The translations under genes and the position numbers were made by a program. The notes under the pieces were generated by a model that had not been told where the DNA came from, ran no database searches, and saw only the letters and a list, made by a program, of their open reading frames with translations. DNA of 48,864 nucleotides from Achromobacter sp. ASV32 (GTDB lineage Bacteria > Pseudomonadota > Gammaproteobacteria > Burkholderiales > Burkholderiaceae_B). Of this stretch, positions 1-12,702 are shown piece by piece (the first letter of the stretch is position 1; each line of letters starts with the position of its first letter). The stretch is from NCBI RefSeq assembly GCF_016428805.1, contig NZ_JAELTJ010000031.1, forward strand, positions 1-48,864, in the 5' to 3' direction.

Positions 1-112
1 GAATCGGAAGGCAGTCGCCGAAGGCGACAACGACGATGACGAAGGGGAAGTCCGGAGCGAAGGCTCCGGACCGCAATCGTAGCCCCGCCCTCACCCGCCT
101 GCCCCGTCACGC
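1..112 (-). repeat. Hairpin repeat R1 (incomplete, cut by window start)
   Basis: Bases 1-81 match 81 of the 98 core bases of the hairpin repeat at 28351-28516, lacking only the first 17. They contain the inner hairpins GTCGCC-GAA-GGCGAC and TCCGGAGC-GAAG-GCTCCGGA. Bases 82-112 are the right arm, starting GCCCCGCCCTCACCC, which differs from the arms of the other copies. The matching left arm would lie before base 1. Bases 113-188 are A/C-rich on this strand and I see no gene or clear signal there. Confidence 0.85.
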
Positions 113-188
113 GCGGCTCAAGAACCCCACCCCCCAATAGCAAAGAGCCCTTCCAAAGAAGAGCCCTTCAAAAAGACCCAAAAAAAAC

Positions 189-1970
189 TCACCCAACAGT
201 CAACAGACAGTCCAGCGCCTCAGGCGCAGCCAATCTGACAGTAAACATCCTCAACTCGTCCCGCCTGAACACATGCACATCGACGCGGTCCCCCGCCCGA
301 TACTGCCCGAGCAACACCTCAACCCCCGCCGGCCCCTCGACCTTCAACCCGTCGATAGCCACCAGCACATCCCCCGCCGACAGGCCGCCTTTATGTCCCG
401 CGCCACCCTCCAGCACGGTAGCCAGCACCAACGCGTCCCCTTGCTTGCGCGTGCGCACATCCAGGGAAGGGATATTGGCGGAAGCTCTCCATTGCACCTT
501 GACCCCATGCGGCGCCAGCAGTTCGGCCAGCGGCACGTCCGCGACCCCATAGGCATGGCGGGCGATGAACCGCCGCGTATCCACCCCGGTCGCCTCCTTG
601 ATCAACCCAGGCAGCCCATCTTCCGGCAACCCCTGCGGCTTGCCTCGATAGAAATCGCGCCCGTAGCGTTGCCACAGCAGCCGCATCACATCATCCAGCG
701 AAGAGGCGCCGGCCGACTCCTGGCGAATCAACAGATCCAGCCCCAGCGCTACCAGCGCACCCTTCGTGTAATAGCTCACCAGCGCATTCGGCGAGTTTTC
801 ATCCTGCTTGTAATAGCGCGTCCAGGCATCGAACGAGCTTTCCGCCACCGACTGCTTGTGGCGCCCCGGCGTGCGCGCCACGCTCGTGATCGTCTTGGCC
901 AGCAGCCGCAGATAATCGTTCTGCGTGATGACGTTCGAACGCAGCAGCAGCAGATCGTCGTAATAGGAAGTGAAGCCCTCGAACACCCACAGCAGCCGCG
1001 ACAGGTCCGGTTGCGACAGGTCGTAGGGCACGAACGCCTGCGGCTTGATCCGCTTGACGTTCCAGGTGTGGAAATACTCGTGGCTGACCAGCCCCAGAAA
1101 GCCCCGGTAGCCTTCGCCCTGGCCTTGCTGGCCCAACACCGGCAGATCCTTGCGCGCCGTCATCAGCGCCGTGCTGGCGCGATGTTCCAGTCCGCCGTAG
1201 CCGTCGCCCGTCACCATGGTCATGAACACATAGCGCTCGGCGCTGTCCAGGAACGGCGCGCGCTTGCTGCGCGGTTCGAAAAAGGCGATCTGGGTTTCGC
1301 AGATCCTGCGCACATCTTCCGTGATGCGGGCCAGGTCCAGGTTGGGCGCCACGCCCGTGAACACCAGCTCGTGTTCCGCACCATGCGCGGTGAAGCTGGC
1401 CACTTGCGGCGTGCCCATCTCGACTGGATGGTCGATCAGCGCGTCGTAGTCGGGCGCCAGGTAGCGGCCGAAGCCGTGACGCCGCGCCGCGCCCTGATGG
1501 CCGCGGGCTTGCGGCAGGCTGGTGTAGACCTTCCAGCCATCGATGCCGCGCGGCGGCGCCAGGTCCACCAGACAGGGCAGGTGGTCTTGCCCATGCACCC
1601 GCAGGAACACGCTGGTGCCGTTGAAAAAGCCATGCGTTTCATCCAGGTGGGCGCCGCGCACCGACAGGTCCCAGGCGTACACCGAATACTCCACCCGCAG
1701 CGGTCCGTCGCAAGGCGCGGCCTGCCAGGTGTGATTGTCTATTTTGTCGACAAGCACGCGCCGGTTGCCCGAATACGCCGTCAGCGATTCGATCTGGCGC
1801 GAGAAATCGCGGATCAGGTAGCTGCCCGGAATCCAGGCGGGCAACGACAGCCGCTGGCCGTCCGGCGAGGGCGCCTGGACGGTTAGGGTTATCCGGTAGC
1901 GGTGTCCGGCCGGGTCATGGGGCGCGAGGCGGTAAAGTACGGGGAAAGCATCGGTTTTTTCCATGCGCAT
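189..1970 (-). CDS. M61 family metallopeptidase with PDZ domain
   Basis: A 593-residue zinc peptidase of the M61 (glycyl aminopeptidase-like) family. The catalytic motif HEYFH is at residues 297-301 and the third zinc ligand Glu331 lies in [20 protein letters not shown] segment at 257-263 resembles the substrate-binding strand of related aminopeptidases. The last ~110 residues form a PDZ domain (around 485-575), usual for the family. No signal peptide is visible, so it is probably cytoplasmic. Met1 (1970) and Met3 (1964) are both possible starts; GGAAGG lies upstream of the first. It is divergent from the enoyl-CoA hydratase gene with only 33 bp between start codons. The last ~250 bp of coding sequence use G- and T-ending codons (GGG, TTG, GTT) much more than the rest, next to hairpin repeat R1. 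Physiological substrate unknown. Confidence 0.93.
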   Translation of the reverse strand: MRMEKTDAFPVLYRLAPHDPAGHRYRITLTVQAPSPDGQRLSLPAWIPGSYLIRDFSRQIESLTAYSGNRRVLVDKIDNHTWQAAPCDGPLRVEYSVYAWDLSVRGAHLDETHGFFNGTSVFLRVHGQDHLPCLVDLAPPRGIDGWKVYTSLPQARGHQGAARRHGFGRYLAPDYDALIDHPVEMGTPQVASFTAHGAEHELVFTGVAPNLDLARITEDVRRICETQIAFFEPRSKRAPFLDSAERYVFMTMVTGDGYGGLEHRASTALMTARKDLPVLGQQGQGEGYRGFLGLVSHEYFHTWNVKRIKPQAFVPYDLSQPDLSRLLWVFEGFTSYYDDLLLLRSNVITQNDYLRLLAKTITSVARTPGRHKQSVAESSFDAWTRYYKQDENSPNALVSYYTKGALVALGLDLLIRQESAGASSLDDVMRLLWQRYGRDFYRGKPQGLPEDGLPGLIKEATGVDTRRFIARHAYGVADVPLAELLAPHGVKVQWRASANIPSLDVRTRKQGDALVLATVLEGGAGHKGGLSAGDVLVAIDGLKVEGPAGVEVLLGQYRAGDRVDVHVFRRDELRMFTVRLAAPEALDCLLTVG

Positions 1971-2003
1971 ATCTTATTTCATCCTTCCCTCTGGAGACAT
2001 TCA

Positions 2004-2780
2004 ATGAGCGAGTCGTTTGTGCTGGTCGAAACCCGCGGCCGCGTCGGTCTGCTGACGCTGAACCGCCCCAAGGCGCTCAACGCGCTCAACGATCAACTGA
2101 TGGACGAGCTCGGGGCGGCGCTGCTGGCTTTCGAGGCTGACGCGGGCATCGGCGCGGTGGTCATCACCGGCAGCGAAAAAGCCTTCGCCGCTGGCGCCGA
2201 CATCGGCGCGATGAAAGACTGGTCGTACATGGATGTCTACAACGGCGAATACATCACGCGCAACTGGGAAACCCTCAAGCGCATCAAGAAGCCCGTGATC
2301 GCCGCGGTGGCCGGCTATGCCCTGGGCGGCGGCTGCGAACTGGCCATGATGTGCGACATCATCATTGCCGCCGATACGGCCAAGTTCGGCCAGCCCGAAA
2401 TCAAGCTGGGTGTCATCCCCGGCGCGGGCGGCACACAGCGCCTGCCGCGCGCGGTCGGCAAGGCCAAGGCCATGGACATGGCCCTGACCGCCCGCATGAT
2501 GGGCGCCGAGGAAGCCGAGCGCGCCGGCCTGGTGTCGCGCGTGGTCGCGGCCGACAAGCTGATGGAAGAGGCCATGGACGCGGCCACGGTCATCGCCTCG
2601 ATGTCGCTGCCTTCGGTCATGATGGCCAAGGAATGCGTCAATCGCGCCTTTGAAGGCTCGCTCAACGAGGGCCTGCTGTTCGAGCGCCGCGTGTTCCATT
2701 CGCTGTTCGCCACCGACGACCAGAAGGAAGGCATGGCCGCCTTCGTCGAAAAGCGTAAACCTGACTTTAAACACCGTTAA
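2004..2780 (+). CDS. Enoyl-CoA hydratase (crotonase)
   Basis: A 258-residue crotonase that should hydrate trans-2-enoyl-CoA to 3-hydroxyacyl-CoA in fatty or aromatic acid degradation, in the cytoplasm. Both catalytic glutamates are present: Glu112 in [10 protein letters not shown] and Glu132 in [16 protein letters not shown]; the oxyanion-hole strand AAGADIGAM is at 62-70. The start MSESFVL at 2004 is chosen over upstream in-frame codons because CTGGAG lies 6-12 bp before it and the family begins here. It stands alone, closed by a strong terminator at 2830-2855. It resembles FadB1x/PaaF-type short-chain hydratases, but a symbol is not assigned. Confidence 0.95.
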   Translation: MSESFVLVETRGRVGLLTLNRPKALNALNDQLMDELGAALLAFEADAGIGAVVITGSEKAFAAGADIGAMKDWSYMDVYNGEYITRNWETLKRIKKPVIAAVAGYALGGGCELAMMCDIIIAADTAKFGQPEIKLGVIPGAGGTQRLPRAVGKAKAMDMALTARMMGAEEAERAGLVSRVVAADKLMEEAMDAATVIASMSLPSVMMAKECVNRAFEGSLNEGLLFERRVFHSLFATDDQKEGMAAFVEKRKPDFKHR

Positions 2781-2829
2781 TTCTTGTTACGTCCGTGCCG
2801 GCTTGCCGGGCGGACGTCAGAAAGACGCC

Positions 2830-2855
2830 ACGCGCCCCGCCGGGGCGCGTTTTTG
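2830..2855 (+). terminator. Rho-independent terminator after enoyl-CoA hydratase gene
   Basis: CGCGCCCCG and CGGGGCGCG form a GC-rich stem (2831-2849) followed directly by five T. It lies 50 bp after the stop codon at 2780. Confidence 0.9.
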
Positions 2856-3038
2856 CATGGGGCGGCGGCGCCCGTGATCGTTGCGCCTTGAAACCTTTGG
2901 GCTGCACCTTGTTGCAGTGATCGGTCCTATCCTGATCGGGCGTCATCACAAAGAGGTGCCGCGCCAGAGAGGTTTGCCCGAACTGGTCAGCCCACGCGCG
3001 GCGGCTCGCCTGCAAACAATAGCAACAAGGAGCCTTGC

Positions 3039-4589
3039 ATGCGTACTTCCCCTTTTAATCGCCGGTGGTCCGCCGCCGCGCTCGCGGGCGCCCTGAGCGT
3101 CTGCTTCGTGACCGCTACGCAAGCCCAATCGCCGCGGCCGTCGATGCGGCTGGTGTCCGAGACGCCGTACCCCGCCGCCGCCGCGCCCGCGCCGCAGATG
3201 ACTGCGCAGGAGTTGCGCGAAACGGCGATCGACGCCTACGTCTACGCCTATCCCATGGTGTTGATGGAGCTGGCGCGCCGCAAGGCCACCGCGGTGCAGT
3301 CGCCGCTGGATGGCAAGGCGCCGGTGAACCAGTTCGGCCACAAGGCTGCGTTCCCCGATCCGCGCGCGTCCGATACGCCGTGGCCCAGCGCCGATGCGCT
3401 GTATTCCAGCCTGTGGTTCGATGTCTCGCGCGCGCCGTTGATCGTGCGTCTGCCCGATACCGGCAACCGTTACAGCGTGCTGTCGGCGCTGGACATGTGG
3501 AGCGACGTGTTCGCCTCGCGCGGCACGCGCACCAATGGCCCGGGCCCGCAGTCGTTCGCCATCGTCGGTCCGAACTGGCAGGGCGCCCTGCCGCCGGGCA
3601 TGGATGTGATCCACAGCCCCACGTCCACCGGCTGGCTGATCGGCTGGACGCAGGCCGGCGGTCCGCAGGACTACGCGGCCGTCAACCAGATCCAGGCCAA
3701 CATGTCGGCCAGCCCGCTGGTCGCGCCCGTGGCCCCGATGCCGGGCCGCGTGCGCGGCGCCGCCACGCCGTATCCACAGACCGGGCCTGGCGTAGGCACC
3801 GCGCCCATCGGCAGCGACGTGCCCATGCCGATGCCCGTGAACGTCATCGAAGGCTCGCCGGCCGAACAGGTCGCGGCCATGGATGCGGCCTCGTTCTTCA
3901 CGCTGTTCTTTGACGTGCTGCGCAACAACCCGCCGCATGCCAACGACACGCCCATCCTGGATCGCATGCGCCGCATCGGGCTGGATGGCCGCCAGCCGTT
4001 CTCGTATGGCCGCTTGAGCCCCACCGTGCAGCAGGCCCTGGCTGACGCGCAGCCGCTGGCTGGCCGCCGCATCGCCGACAGCGTGTCGCACCTGGCCACG
4101 CCGATCAACGGCTGGAACACCGTGCTGTCGGGTATCGGCACCTATGGCACGGACTACACGCGCCGCGCCGCCATCGCCTATGCGGGCCTGGGCGCGCCCA
4201 CGCCCCAGGACGTGCTCTATCCGGTCACGGCCCGTGACTCGAAGGGCCGCGCGCTCAACTCGAATGAGGACTACGTGCTGCACTTCGACAAGGGTCAGTT
4301 GCCGCCGGTCAATGCGTTCTGGTCCCTGCACGTCTATAACGACAAGCATGGCTTTGCCGAGAATCCGGCCAACCGTTATGTGCTGCGCAGTACCGACGGC
4401 CTGAAGTACAACGCCGACGGCTCGCTGGACATCTACATCCAGCGCCGCGACCCCGGCGAGCGCAAGCGCTCGAACTGGATCGCCAGCCCGGCCACCGAAG
4501 GTCCGTTCCTGCTGAGCATGCGGCTGTACTGGCCGCAAGGCACCGCGCTGGACGGCCAGTGGGCGCCGCCGCCGGTCAAGGAAGACTGA
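3039..4589 (+). CDS. Secreted DUF1254/DUF1214 protein
   Basis: A 516-residue protein with an N-terminal signal peptide: basic MRTSPFNRR, hydrophobic core, then TATQAQ as probable cleavage site near residue 30. The DUF1254 domain covers about 55-200 (DAYVYAYPMVLMELA is its typical start). The DUF1214 domain covers about 385-495, with the characteristic NAFWSLHVYN and DPGERKRSNWIASP segments. A Pro/Gly-rich stretch near 225-270 is an insertion between them. Such proteins are exported and widespread in proteobacteria; their biochemical role is not established. AAGGAG at 3027-3032 supports the ATG at 3039. It is a single gene between two terminators; the 183 bp before it hold no other signal I can defend. 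Confidence 0.93.
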   Translation: MRTSPFNRRWSAAALAGALSVCFVTATQAQSPRPSMRLVSETPYPAAAAPAPQMTAQELRETAIDAYVYAYPMVLMELARRKATAVQSPLDGKAPVNQFGHKAAFPDPRASDTPWPSADALYSSLWFDVSRAPLIVRLPDTGNRYSVLSALDMWSDVFASRGTRTNGPGPQSFAIVGPNWQGALPPGMDVIHSPTSTGWLIGWTQAGGPQDYAAVNQIQANMSASPLVAPVAPMPGRVRGAATPYPQTGPGVGTAPIGSDVPMPMPVNVIEGSPAEQVAAMDAASFFTLFFDVLRNNPPHANDTPILDRMRRIGLDGRQPFSYGRLSPTVQQALADAQPLAGRRIADSVSHLATPINGWNTVLSGIGTYGTDYTRRAAIAYAGLGAPTPQDVLYPVTARDSKGRALNSNEDYVLHFDKGQLPPVNAFWSLHVYNDKHGFAENPANRYVLRSTDGLKYNADGSLDIYIQRRDPGERKRSNWIASPATEGPFLLSMRLYWPQGTALDGQWAPPPVKED

Positions 4590-4631
4590 TCCGTCGCGCA
4601 TCGGCGCCGCCGCAAGACGGCGCCGGTCAAT

Positions 4632-4666
4632 GTGCCAGCGGCCCCGACGAGGGGCCACTTTCTATT
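4632..4666 (+). terminator. Possible terminator after the DUF1254 gene
   Basis: GGCCCC (4640-4645), loop GACGA, GGGGCC (4651-4656), then ACTTTCTATTT. The T tract is interrupted, so termination is likely but not certain. The rest of 4590-5046 holds the ATP synthase promoter and leader; I see no gene in it. Confidence 0.6.
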
Positions 4667-4791
4667 TGCGCAAGCGCTGCCGGCGGGGCGCAGCGGCGCG
4701 GATCCGACCGGCTATTCGCGTCCCTAATTTCCGGGGGCGCGGCGCCGTCCGGGCCCCCTTGTTGCCACCTTACAAACCCCCGAAAGTTCAT

Positions 4792-4821
4792 TTGCTCGGG
4801 CAAAAAGAATCACGCTATACT
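4792..4821 (+). promoter_or_regulatory. Probable sigma70 promoter of the atp operon
   Basis: TTGCTC (4792-4797), 18 bp spacer, then TATACT (4816-4821) in a locally AT-rich stretch of otherwise GC-rich DNA. It would give a leader of about 220 nt before atpI. The call rests on sequence resemblance alone. Confidence 0.6.
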
Positions 4822-4933
4822 CTGCGGGTTTGACGCTTGCGGGATAAGAGTCAGAGGCCGGGCAGGACGCCAGAGAAGGCGGCCGAAAAGCCAGCGGCCT
4901 CGGTTCTAGAAAGAAGCGGGGACAAGAGACAAG

Positions 4934-4959
4934 GTTGGGCTTCTAAGTTGGGTTTCTAA
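4934..4959 (+). repeat. Tandem 13-bp duplication in the atp leader
   Basis: GTTGGGCTTCTAA is followed immediately by GTTGGGTTTCTAA, one base different. It lies in the untranslated leader about 90 bp before atpI. A protein-binding or RNA role is possible but unproven. Confidence 0.7.
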
Positions 4960-5046
4960 CTACGTGGGGCTGGCCGGGCGTTTTTCAATAGCGCTTACGG
5001 GCAGGTTCACCAGAGGGCCCACCAGGGAATCACGCGGGGAAGTTTG

Positions 5047-5568
5047 ATGCAGCAGAACACAGTGCGGCACGAACCTGCGCGGCAAGAGCGGAAACAACCG
5101 CAGCCATTGCCGCAACAGGGCGAAGCGCGCCAGGTTCTGGCGAGTCAGGATCCGGTGGACCGGGTACTGGTGCTCAGTGACGCGGATCGCGCGGCGCTGA
5201 ATGCTCAAGCGGGCCGTGGTCTCTTGTTGACGCTGGTGGCGCAAGGCGCCATGGGGCTCGCAGCAGCAGTAATAGCGGGGGTTGTCGGAGGGGCGGCGGC
5301 AGGTTGGTCGGCGCTGGCGGGGGCAGGAGCGTATTTCATACCCAATGCGTTGTTCGCATTGCGCCTGGCTGTCAGTGTTCGGGCCGGTAAAGCCAGTCCC
5401 TTTACCTTTCTCTCTGGTGAGTTGATCAAGCTGTTCGCAACGGCATTGCTGTTGTGGCTGCTTTCGCATGTGGCGCAGGACACGCTTGTCTGGCCTGCCG
5501 CGCTGCTCGGTCTGATACTCACCTTGAAGGGATATCTCCTGCTTTTGATGTTCCGCAAGTTGTCATAG
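5047..5568 (+). CDS. atpI: ATP synthase protein I (assembly factor AtpI)
   Basis: A 173-residue membrane protein in the position always taken by atpI, first in the operon. After a hydrophilic, Gln-rich N-terminus of about 55 residues come four hydrophobic segments (about 58-80, 83-103, 120-143, 146-168). AtpI homologues assist assembly of the c-ring and are not part of the finished enzyme. The ATG at 5047 has GGGGA at 5036-5040; an overlapping TTG at 5044 is less likely. It is 85 bp upstream of atpB. Confidence 0.88.
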   Translation: MQQNTVRHEPARQERKQPQPLPQQGEARQVLASQDPVDRVLVLSDADRAALNAQAGRGLLLTLVAQGAMGLAAAVIAGVVGGAAAGWSALAGAGAYFIPNALFALRLAVSVRAGKASPFTFLSGELIKLFATALLLWLLSHVAQDTLVWPAALLGLILTLKGYLLLLMFRKLS

Positions 5569-5641
5569 CGCGCCGGGAAATTTACGGCAAACTGAATCGT
5601 GGAATCGTCCAGCTCGCAAGGGCTGGGCATACAGCAAATAG

Positions 5642-6535
<894 letters not shown>

Positions 6536-6625
6536 TCCCCCGAATTTCCGGCGTCGGCCACCCGGCCGGCGCTGGATAGCAAGATCCTCTTGCATTGAGC
6601 AGTACCCTCATTTTTTTATTTTTGA

Positions 6626-6895
<270 letters not shown>

Positions 6896-7038
6896 GGCAC
6901 GCCCGCCGGCGAAAAGGCGGGTCATGACGCTGGCGGCGATGCGGGCACAAGCCCCCGTCGCCGGTCAGCAAAGTATCGAGTGCTTCGCGTTGCCCCTCCC
7001 GGGTGCCGTCGGAGCCGCAAGGTGTTAAAGGAACGACC

Positions 7039-7509
7039 GTGAATCTGAACGCGACGATCATTTTCCAGATGCTCGTGTTCTTCGTTCTGGGCTGGTTCAC
7101 GATGAAATTCGTGTGGCCTCCTCTGACGAAGGCGATGGACGAGCGCCGCCAAAAAATCGCCGACGGCCTTGCCGCCGCCGAGAAGGGCAAGGCCGATCTG
7201 GCCCAGGCCCAGGCGCGCGTCAGTCTGATCGAGGCTTCTGCCAAGTCCGAAAACCACGCCCGCATCATCGAGGCCGAGAAGCAAGCCGCCTCCCTGATCG
7301 AGCAGGCCCGCCGTGAAGCGGAAGCCGAGCGTGCCCGCATCGTGGCGCAAGCTGCACAGGATGCCGCGCAGGAAGTCCAGCGCGCCCGTGATTCGCTGCG
7401 CGACGACGTTGCCGCGCTGGCTGTCAAGGGTGCTGAACAGATCCTCAAGCGCGAGGTTGACGCCCGCGCGCACGCCGAGCTGCTGAACCAGCTTCGCGCG
7501 CAGCTTTAA
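7039..7509 (+). CDS. atpF: F1Fo ATP synthase subunit b
   Basis: A 156-residue stator subunit. One N-terminal membrane helix (about 5-25, [17 protein letters not shown]) is followed by a long Ala/Glu/Arg-rich coiled coil that dimerises and binds delta. The start is a GTG at 7039, not the upstream in-frame ATG at 7003: AAAGGAA sits just before the GTG, and the resulting length of 156 is the normal one for the family. Confidence 0.95.
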   Translation: MNLNATIIFQMLVFFVLGWFTMKFVWPPLTKAMDERRQKIADGLAAAEKGKADLAQAQARVSLIEASAKSENHARIIEAEKQAASLIEQARREAEAERARIVAQAAQDAAQEVQRARDSLRDDVAALAVKGAEQILKREVDARAHAELLNQLRAQL

Positions 7510-7521
7510 TCCGGGACCGTC

Positions 7522-8061
7522 ATGGCTGAACTTTCCACTGTTGCCAGGCCCTACGCCGAAGCCTTGTTCGCCGCCGCGCGCGACGACAAGGCCGGTTTGC
7601 CGGTTTGGGCCAACCTGGTCAGCGAGCTGGCGCAGGTCGCCTCCAACCCCGATGTGCGCGAGGCCATGGCCGACCCGCGTCTGGGTGACAAGCAGCGCGT
7701 CGACCTGTTTACCGGCCTGATCAAGGCCGATTTGCCGCAAGCCGCCCGCAATTTCATCGAGCTGCTGGTTGAAAACGACCGGCTGCTGCTGCTGCCCGAC
7801 ATCGCCACGCAATTCGTGGCGCTGCGGAATCGTCACGATGGCACGGCGCAGGCGGAAATCACCAGCGCGTTCGAATTGAGCGATGCCCAGGTCAAAGAAC
7901 TGGTCACCGCTCTCGAACACAAATTCGGCCTCAAGCTCAAGCCCGTCGTTACCGTCGACCAGTCGTTGATTGGCGGCGTGCGCGTGGCCGTCGGGGACCA
8001 GGTGCTCGATACGTCCGTACAAGCCCAATTGGCCCGCATGCGCGATACGCTCGCCGCTTAA
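7522..8061 (+). CDS. atpH: F1Fo ATP synthase subunit delta
   Basis: A 179-residue OSCP/delta subunit that joins the top of F1 to the b stalk. The N-terminus [15 protein letters not shown] is the typical helical-domain start, and the C-terminal [19 protein letters not shown] is the family signature. The gap to atpF is 12 bp, consistent with one transcript and coupled translation. Confidence 0.96.
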   Translation: MAELSTVARPYAEALFAAARDDKAGLPVWANLVSELAQVASNPDVREAMADPRLGDKQRVDLFTGLIKADLPQAARNFIELLVENDRLLLLPDIATQFVALRNRHDGTAQAEITSAFELSDAQVKELVTALEHKFGLKLKPVVTVDQSLIGGVRVAVGDQVLDTSVQAQLARMRDTLAA

Positions 8062-8089
8062 GGCAACTAACAGGATTCCAGGAGTCAAT

Positions 8090-9631
8090 ATGCAACTCAA
8101 TCCCTCCGAGATCAGCGAACTGCTCAAGAGCCGCATCGAGGGCCTGGGCGCTTCGGCTGATGTCCGTACTCAGGGCACCGTCGTGTCCGTGACCGACGGT
8201 ATTACCCGCATCCACGGCTTGTCCGATGTGATGCAGGGCGAAATGCTCGAATTCCCCAACAACGTTTTCGGTCTGGCGCTCAACCTTGAGCGCGATTCCG
8301 TGGGCGCCGTTATTCTCGGCGACTACACCGGCATCTCCGAAGGCGACCAGGTCAAGACGACCGGCCGCATTCTGGAAGTTCCGGTGGGTCCCGAACTGAA
8401 AGGCCGCGTGGTCAACACGCTGGGCGAGCCGATCGACGGCAAGGGCCCGGTCAACGCCCGCGCCACCGACATCATCGAAAAAGTGGCGCCTGGCGTTATC
8501 GCCCGCCGCTCGGTGTCGCAACCGCTGCAGACCGGCATCAAGGCTATCGACTCGATGGTCCCGATCGGCCGCGGCCAGCGCGAACTGATCATTGGCGACC
8601 GCCAGACCGGCAAGACCGCCGTGGCTGTCGACACCATCATCAGCCAGAAGGGCAAGGGCGTCACCTGCGTGTACGTCGCTATCGGCCAGAAGGCTTCCAC
8701 GATCAACAACGTGGTGCGCAAGCTGGAAGAGCACGGCGCGATGGAATACACCATCGTCGTGGCCGCTTCGGCTTCGGACTCGGCCGCCATGCAGTATCTG
8801 GCTGCCTACGCCGGCTGCACGATGGGCGAATACTTCCGCGATCGCGGCGAAGACGCCCTGATCGTCTATGACGACCTGACCAAGCAAGCCTGGGCCTACC
8901 GCCAAGTGTCGCTGCTGCTGCGCCGTCCGCCGGGCCGCGAAGCCTACCCGGGCGACGTGTTCTACCTGCACTCGCGTCTGCTGGAACGCGCTGCCCGCGT
9001 GAACGAAGACTACGTCGAAAAGTTCACCGATGGCGCCGTCAAGGGCAAGACCGGTTCGCTGACCGCGCTGCCGATCATCGAAACGCAGGCAGGCGACGTG
9101 TCCGCCTTCGTTCCGACCAACGTGATCTCGATCACCGACGGCCAGATCTTCCTGGAAACCGACCTGTTCAACGCCGGTGTCCGTCCCGCCATCAACGCCG
9201 GTATCTCGGTGTCGCGTGTGGGTGGCGCCGCGCAGACCAAGGTCGTCAAGAAGCTGTCCGGCGGTATCCGTACCGACCTGGCGCAGTACCGTGAACTGGC
9301 CGCCTTCGCGCAGTTCGCTTCCGACCTGGACGACGCGACCCGTCGCCAGCTGGAACGCGGCAAGCGCGTGGTCGAACTGCTCAAGCAGCCGCAATACCAG
9401 CCGCTGCAGGTGTGGGAACTGGCCGTCACGCTGTACACGGTCAACAACGGCTACCTGGATGACGTGGACGTGGCTCAAGTGCTGTCGTTCGAGAAGTCGC
9501 TGAAGGATCAACTGAAGGCCAAGCATGCGGCCATGATCCAGCGCATCGAAGACACCAAGGAACTGTCCAAGGACGACGAGGCCGAATTGGCTTCCGCCGT
9601 TCAGGAATTCAAGAAGCACGGTGCTTTTTAA
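8090..9631 (+). CDS. atpA: F1Fo ATP synthase subunit alpha
   Basis: A 513-residue non-catalytic nucleotide-binding F1 subunit. Walker A GDRQTGKT is at 169-176; [15 protein letters not shown] and the family signature [14 protein letters not shown] are both present. CAGGAG at 8079-8084 fixes the ATG at 8090, although the frame stays open further upstream into atpH. Length is exactly that of other proteobacterial alpha subunits. It is followed by a hairpin-rich 98-bp gap before atpG. Confidence 0.98.
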   Translation: MQLNPSEISELLKSRIEGLGASADVRTQGTVVSVTDGITRIHGLSDVMQGEMLEFPNNVFGLALNLERDSVGAVILGDYTGISEGDQVKTTGRILEVPVGPELKGRVVNTLGEPIDGKGPVNARATDIIEKVAPGVIARRSVSQPLQTGIKAIDSMVPIGRGQRELIIGDRQTGKTAVAVDTIISQKGKGVTCVYVAIGQKASTINNVVRKLEEHGAMEYTIVVAASASDSAAMQYLAAYAGCTMGEYFRDRGEDALIVYDDLTKQAWAYRQVSLLLRRPPGREAYPGDVFYLHSRLLERAARVNEDYVEKFTDGAVKGKTGSLTALPIIETQAGDVSAFVPTNVISITDGQIFLETDLFNAGVRPAINAGISVSRVGGAAQTKVVKKLSGGIRTDLAQYRELAAFAQFASDLDDATRRQLERGKRVVELLKQPQYQPLQVWELAVTLYTVNNGYLDDVDVAQVLSFEKSLKDQLKAKHAAMIQRIEDTKELSKDDEAELASAVQEFKKHGAF

Positions 9632-9637
9632 GAAAGT

Positions 9638-9691
9638 GATGGGTTAGGCGTCTGCAACGCCTCACCCATCCTTACCGGATGGTTGAGGCGT
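9638..9691 (+). promoter_or_regulatory. Switchable intercistronic hairpins between atpA and atpG
   Basis: Three related segments lie in a row. Segment 1 is GATGGGTTAGGCGT (9638-9651), segment 2 ACGCCTCACCCATCC (9657-9671), segment 3 GGATGGTTGAGGCGT (9677-9691). Segment 2 pairs with segment 1 (one mismatch in 14) or with segment 3 (one mismatch in 15), but not with both at once. No T tract follows, so it is not a simple terminator. It could set relative yield or stability of the alpha and gamma messages; that role is inferred. Confidence 0.75.
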
Positions 9692-9729
9692 GAGCGGAAC
9701 CCATCGGCCAGTCTTCACAGGAAAGCGCA

Positions 9730-10635
9730 ATGCCCGGAATTAAGGAAATCCGAACCAAGATCAAGAGCGTGCAAAACACGCGCAAGATCACCAAGGCGAT
9801 GGAAATGGTCGCCGCATCCAAAATGCGCAAGGCGCAGGAACGGATGCGTGCTGGTCGTCCGTACGCCACCAAGGTGCGCGAGATTGCTGCGCACCTGATG
9901 CAGGCCAACCCCGAGTACAGCCACCCGTACCTGGTCGAACGCGAAATCAAAGCGGTCGGCGTGATCATGGTGACGACTGACAAGGGTCTGTGCGGCGGCT
10001 TGAACACCAACATCACCCGCGTGACGTTGGGCAAGCTGAAAGAGTTCGAGAAAAACGGCATCGCCGTCCAAGCGACCGCTTTCGGCAACAAGGGCGTGGG
10101 TGTGCTGACCCGTATCGGCGCCAAACTGGTTTCCCAGGAAGTGCAACTGGGCGACAAGCCGCAACTGGACCGCCTGCTGGGCGCGATCAAGGTGCAGCTG
10201 GACGCCTACCTGGATGGCCGTATCGACGCGCTGTACGTGGCTTCGACCCGCTTCGTCAACACGATGAAGCAGGAGCCGCTGTTCTTGCGCCTGCTGCCGT
10301 TGGCGAGCGGTTTGGAAGATCCGTACCAGACGGGTGCTGAAAGCCTGGCCAAGACGTCGGAAGTGAAAACGGATTACAGCTGGGATTACATCTACGAACC
10401 CGACGCCCGTAGCGTGATCGATGACCTGCTGCAGCGTTACGTTGAAGGCCTGCTGTACCAAGCCGTGGCCGAGAACATGGCTTCGGAGCAGTCGGCCCGG
10501 ATGGTCGCCATGAAGGCGGCGTCGGACAACGCCAAGAAGGTCATCGGGGAACTGCAACTGGTCTACAACAAGACCCGTCAGGCCGCGATCACCAAAGAAA
10601 TTTCGGAAATCGTAGGGGGCGCTGCCGCCGTTTAA
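9730..10635 (+). CDS. atpG: F1Fo ATP synthase subunit gamma
   Basis: A 301-residue central-stalk subunit. The N-terminal helix [20 protein letters not shown] and the C-terminal helix with [19 protein letters not shown] are the two halves of the rotating coiled coil. The segment [11 protein letters not shown] is the family's conserved Rossmann-like strand. Start at 9730 has AGGAAA 10 bp upstream. The gap to atpD is 42 bp. Confidence 0.97.
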   Translation: MPGIKEIRTKIKSVQNTRKITKAMEMVAASKMRKAQERMRAGRPYATKVREIAAHLMQANPEYSHPYLVEREIKAVGVIMVTTDKGLCGGLNTNITRVTLGKLKEFEKNGIAVQATAFGNKGVGVLTRIGAKLVSQEVQLGDKPQLDRLLGAIKVQLDAYLDGRIDALYVASTRFVNTMKQEPLFLRLLPLASGLEDPYQTGAESLAKTSEVKTDYSWDYIYEPDARSVIDDLLQRYVEGLLYQAVAENMASEQSARMVAMKAASDNAKKVIGELQLVYNKTRQAAITKEISEIVGGAAAV

Positions 10636-12081
<1,446 letters not shown>

Positions 12082-12090
12082 GGAACCGAT

Positions 12091-12516
12091 ATGGCTACCC
12101 TGCATGTGGATGTCGTCAGCGCAGAGGAAGCGATCTTCTCCGGTGAGGCGAAGTTCGTGGTGCTGCCTGGCGAGGCGGGTGAGCTGGGCATTCTGCCCGG
12201 TCACACCCCGCTGATTTCGCGCATACGCCCCGGGACGGTCAAGATCGTTCGTGCCGACCAAGGCGAGGAAAACATCTTCGTCGCCGGGGGCATTCTGGAA
12301 GTGCAGCCGGGCAGCGTGACGGTCCTGGCCGACACGGCTATCCGTGCCGCCGACCTGGACGAAGCCCGTGCCGTGGAAGCGCGCAAGCGCGCCGAAGAGG
12401 CCCTGGCCAACGCCAAGGACAAGGCTGACATCGCGGTTGTCGAAGCTGAACTCGCCATGCTGGCTGCACAAGCCATCGCGGCGCGCAAGCTGCGTCAAGG
12501 CGGCCGGTCGCACTAA
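12091..12516 (+). CDS. atpC: F1Fo ATP synthase subunit epsilon
   Basis: A 141-residue subunit: an N-terminal beta sandwich (about 1-85, with [14 protein letters not shown]) and a C-terminal Ala-rich helical pair (about 90-135) that can inhibit ATP hydrolysis. It is the last gene of the operon and is closed by the terminator at 12559. Confidence 0.97.
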   Translation: MATLHVDVVSAEEAIFSGEAKFVVLPGEAGELGILPGHTPLISRIRPGTVKIVRADQGEENIFVAGGILEVQPGSVTVLADTAIRAADLDEARAVEARKRAEEALANAKDKADIAVVEAELAMLAAQAIAARKLRQGGRSH

Positions 12517-12558
12517 GCGATTCGTCTGCCCGCCCCGGGTTCGCCCGGATTTGAAAGA

Positions 12559-12582
12559 AGCGGCCTGCGGGCCGCTTTTTTC
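12559..12582 (+). terminator. Terminator of the atp operon
   Basis: AGCGGCC (12559-12565), loop TGCG, GGCCGCT (12570-12576), then a run of T. Placed 42 bp after the atpC stop. Confidence 0.9.
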
Positions 12583-12702
12583 ATGGGCACACGGTGTCCA
12601 CGGGCTCGGTAAGCCCGCAGCGGGTTTGCGTTCGCTACGAATGGCAGGCGGGGCTTTGCAACAGTAGCCTTCAACTTTAGGCCGCCGCCTGAGGAAGAAA
12701 GC

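Noticed and set aside
273-1886. Long open frame (537 codons) opposite the M61 peptidase gene
   Set aside because: It mirrors codon bias of the real gene in GC-rich DNA; composition is Arg/Gln/His-rich with no recognisable motif, while the opposite strand has a full M61 catalytic site.
9638-9691. Terminator between atpA and atpG
   Set aside because: No T tract follows and the genes downstream belong to the same operon; kept as an intercistronic structure.
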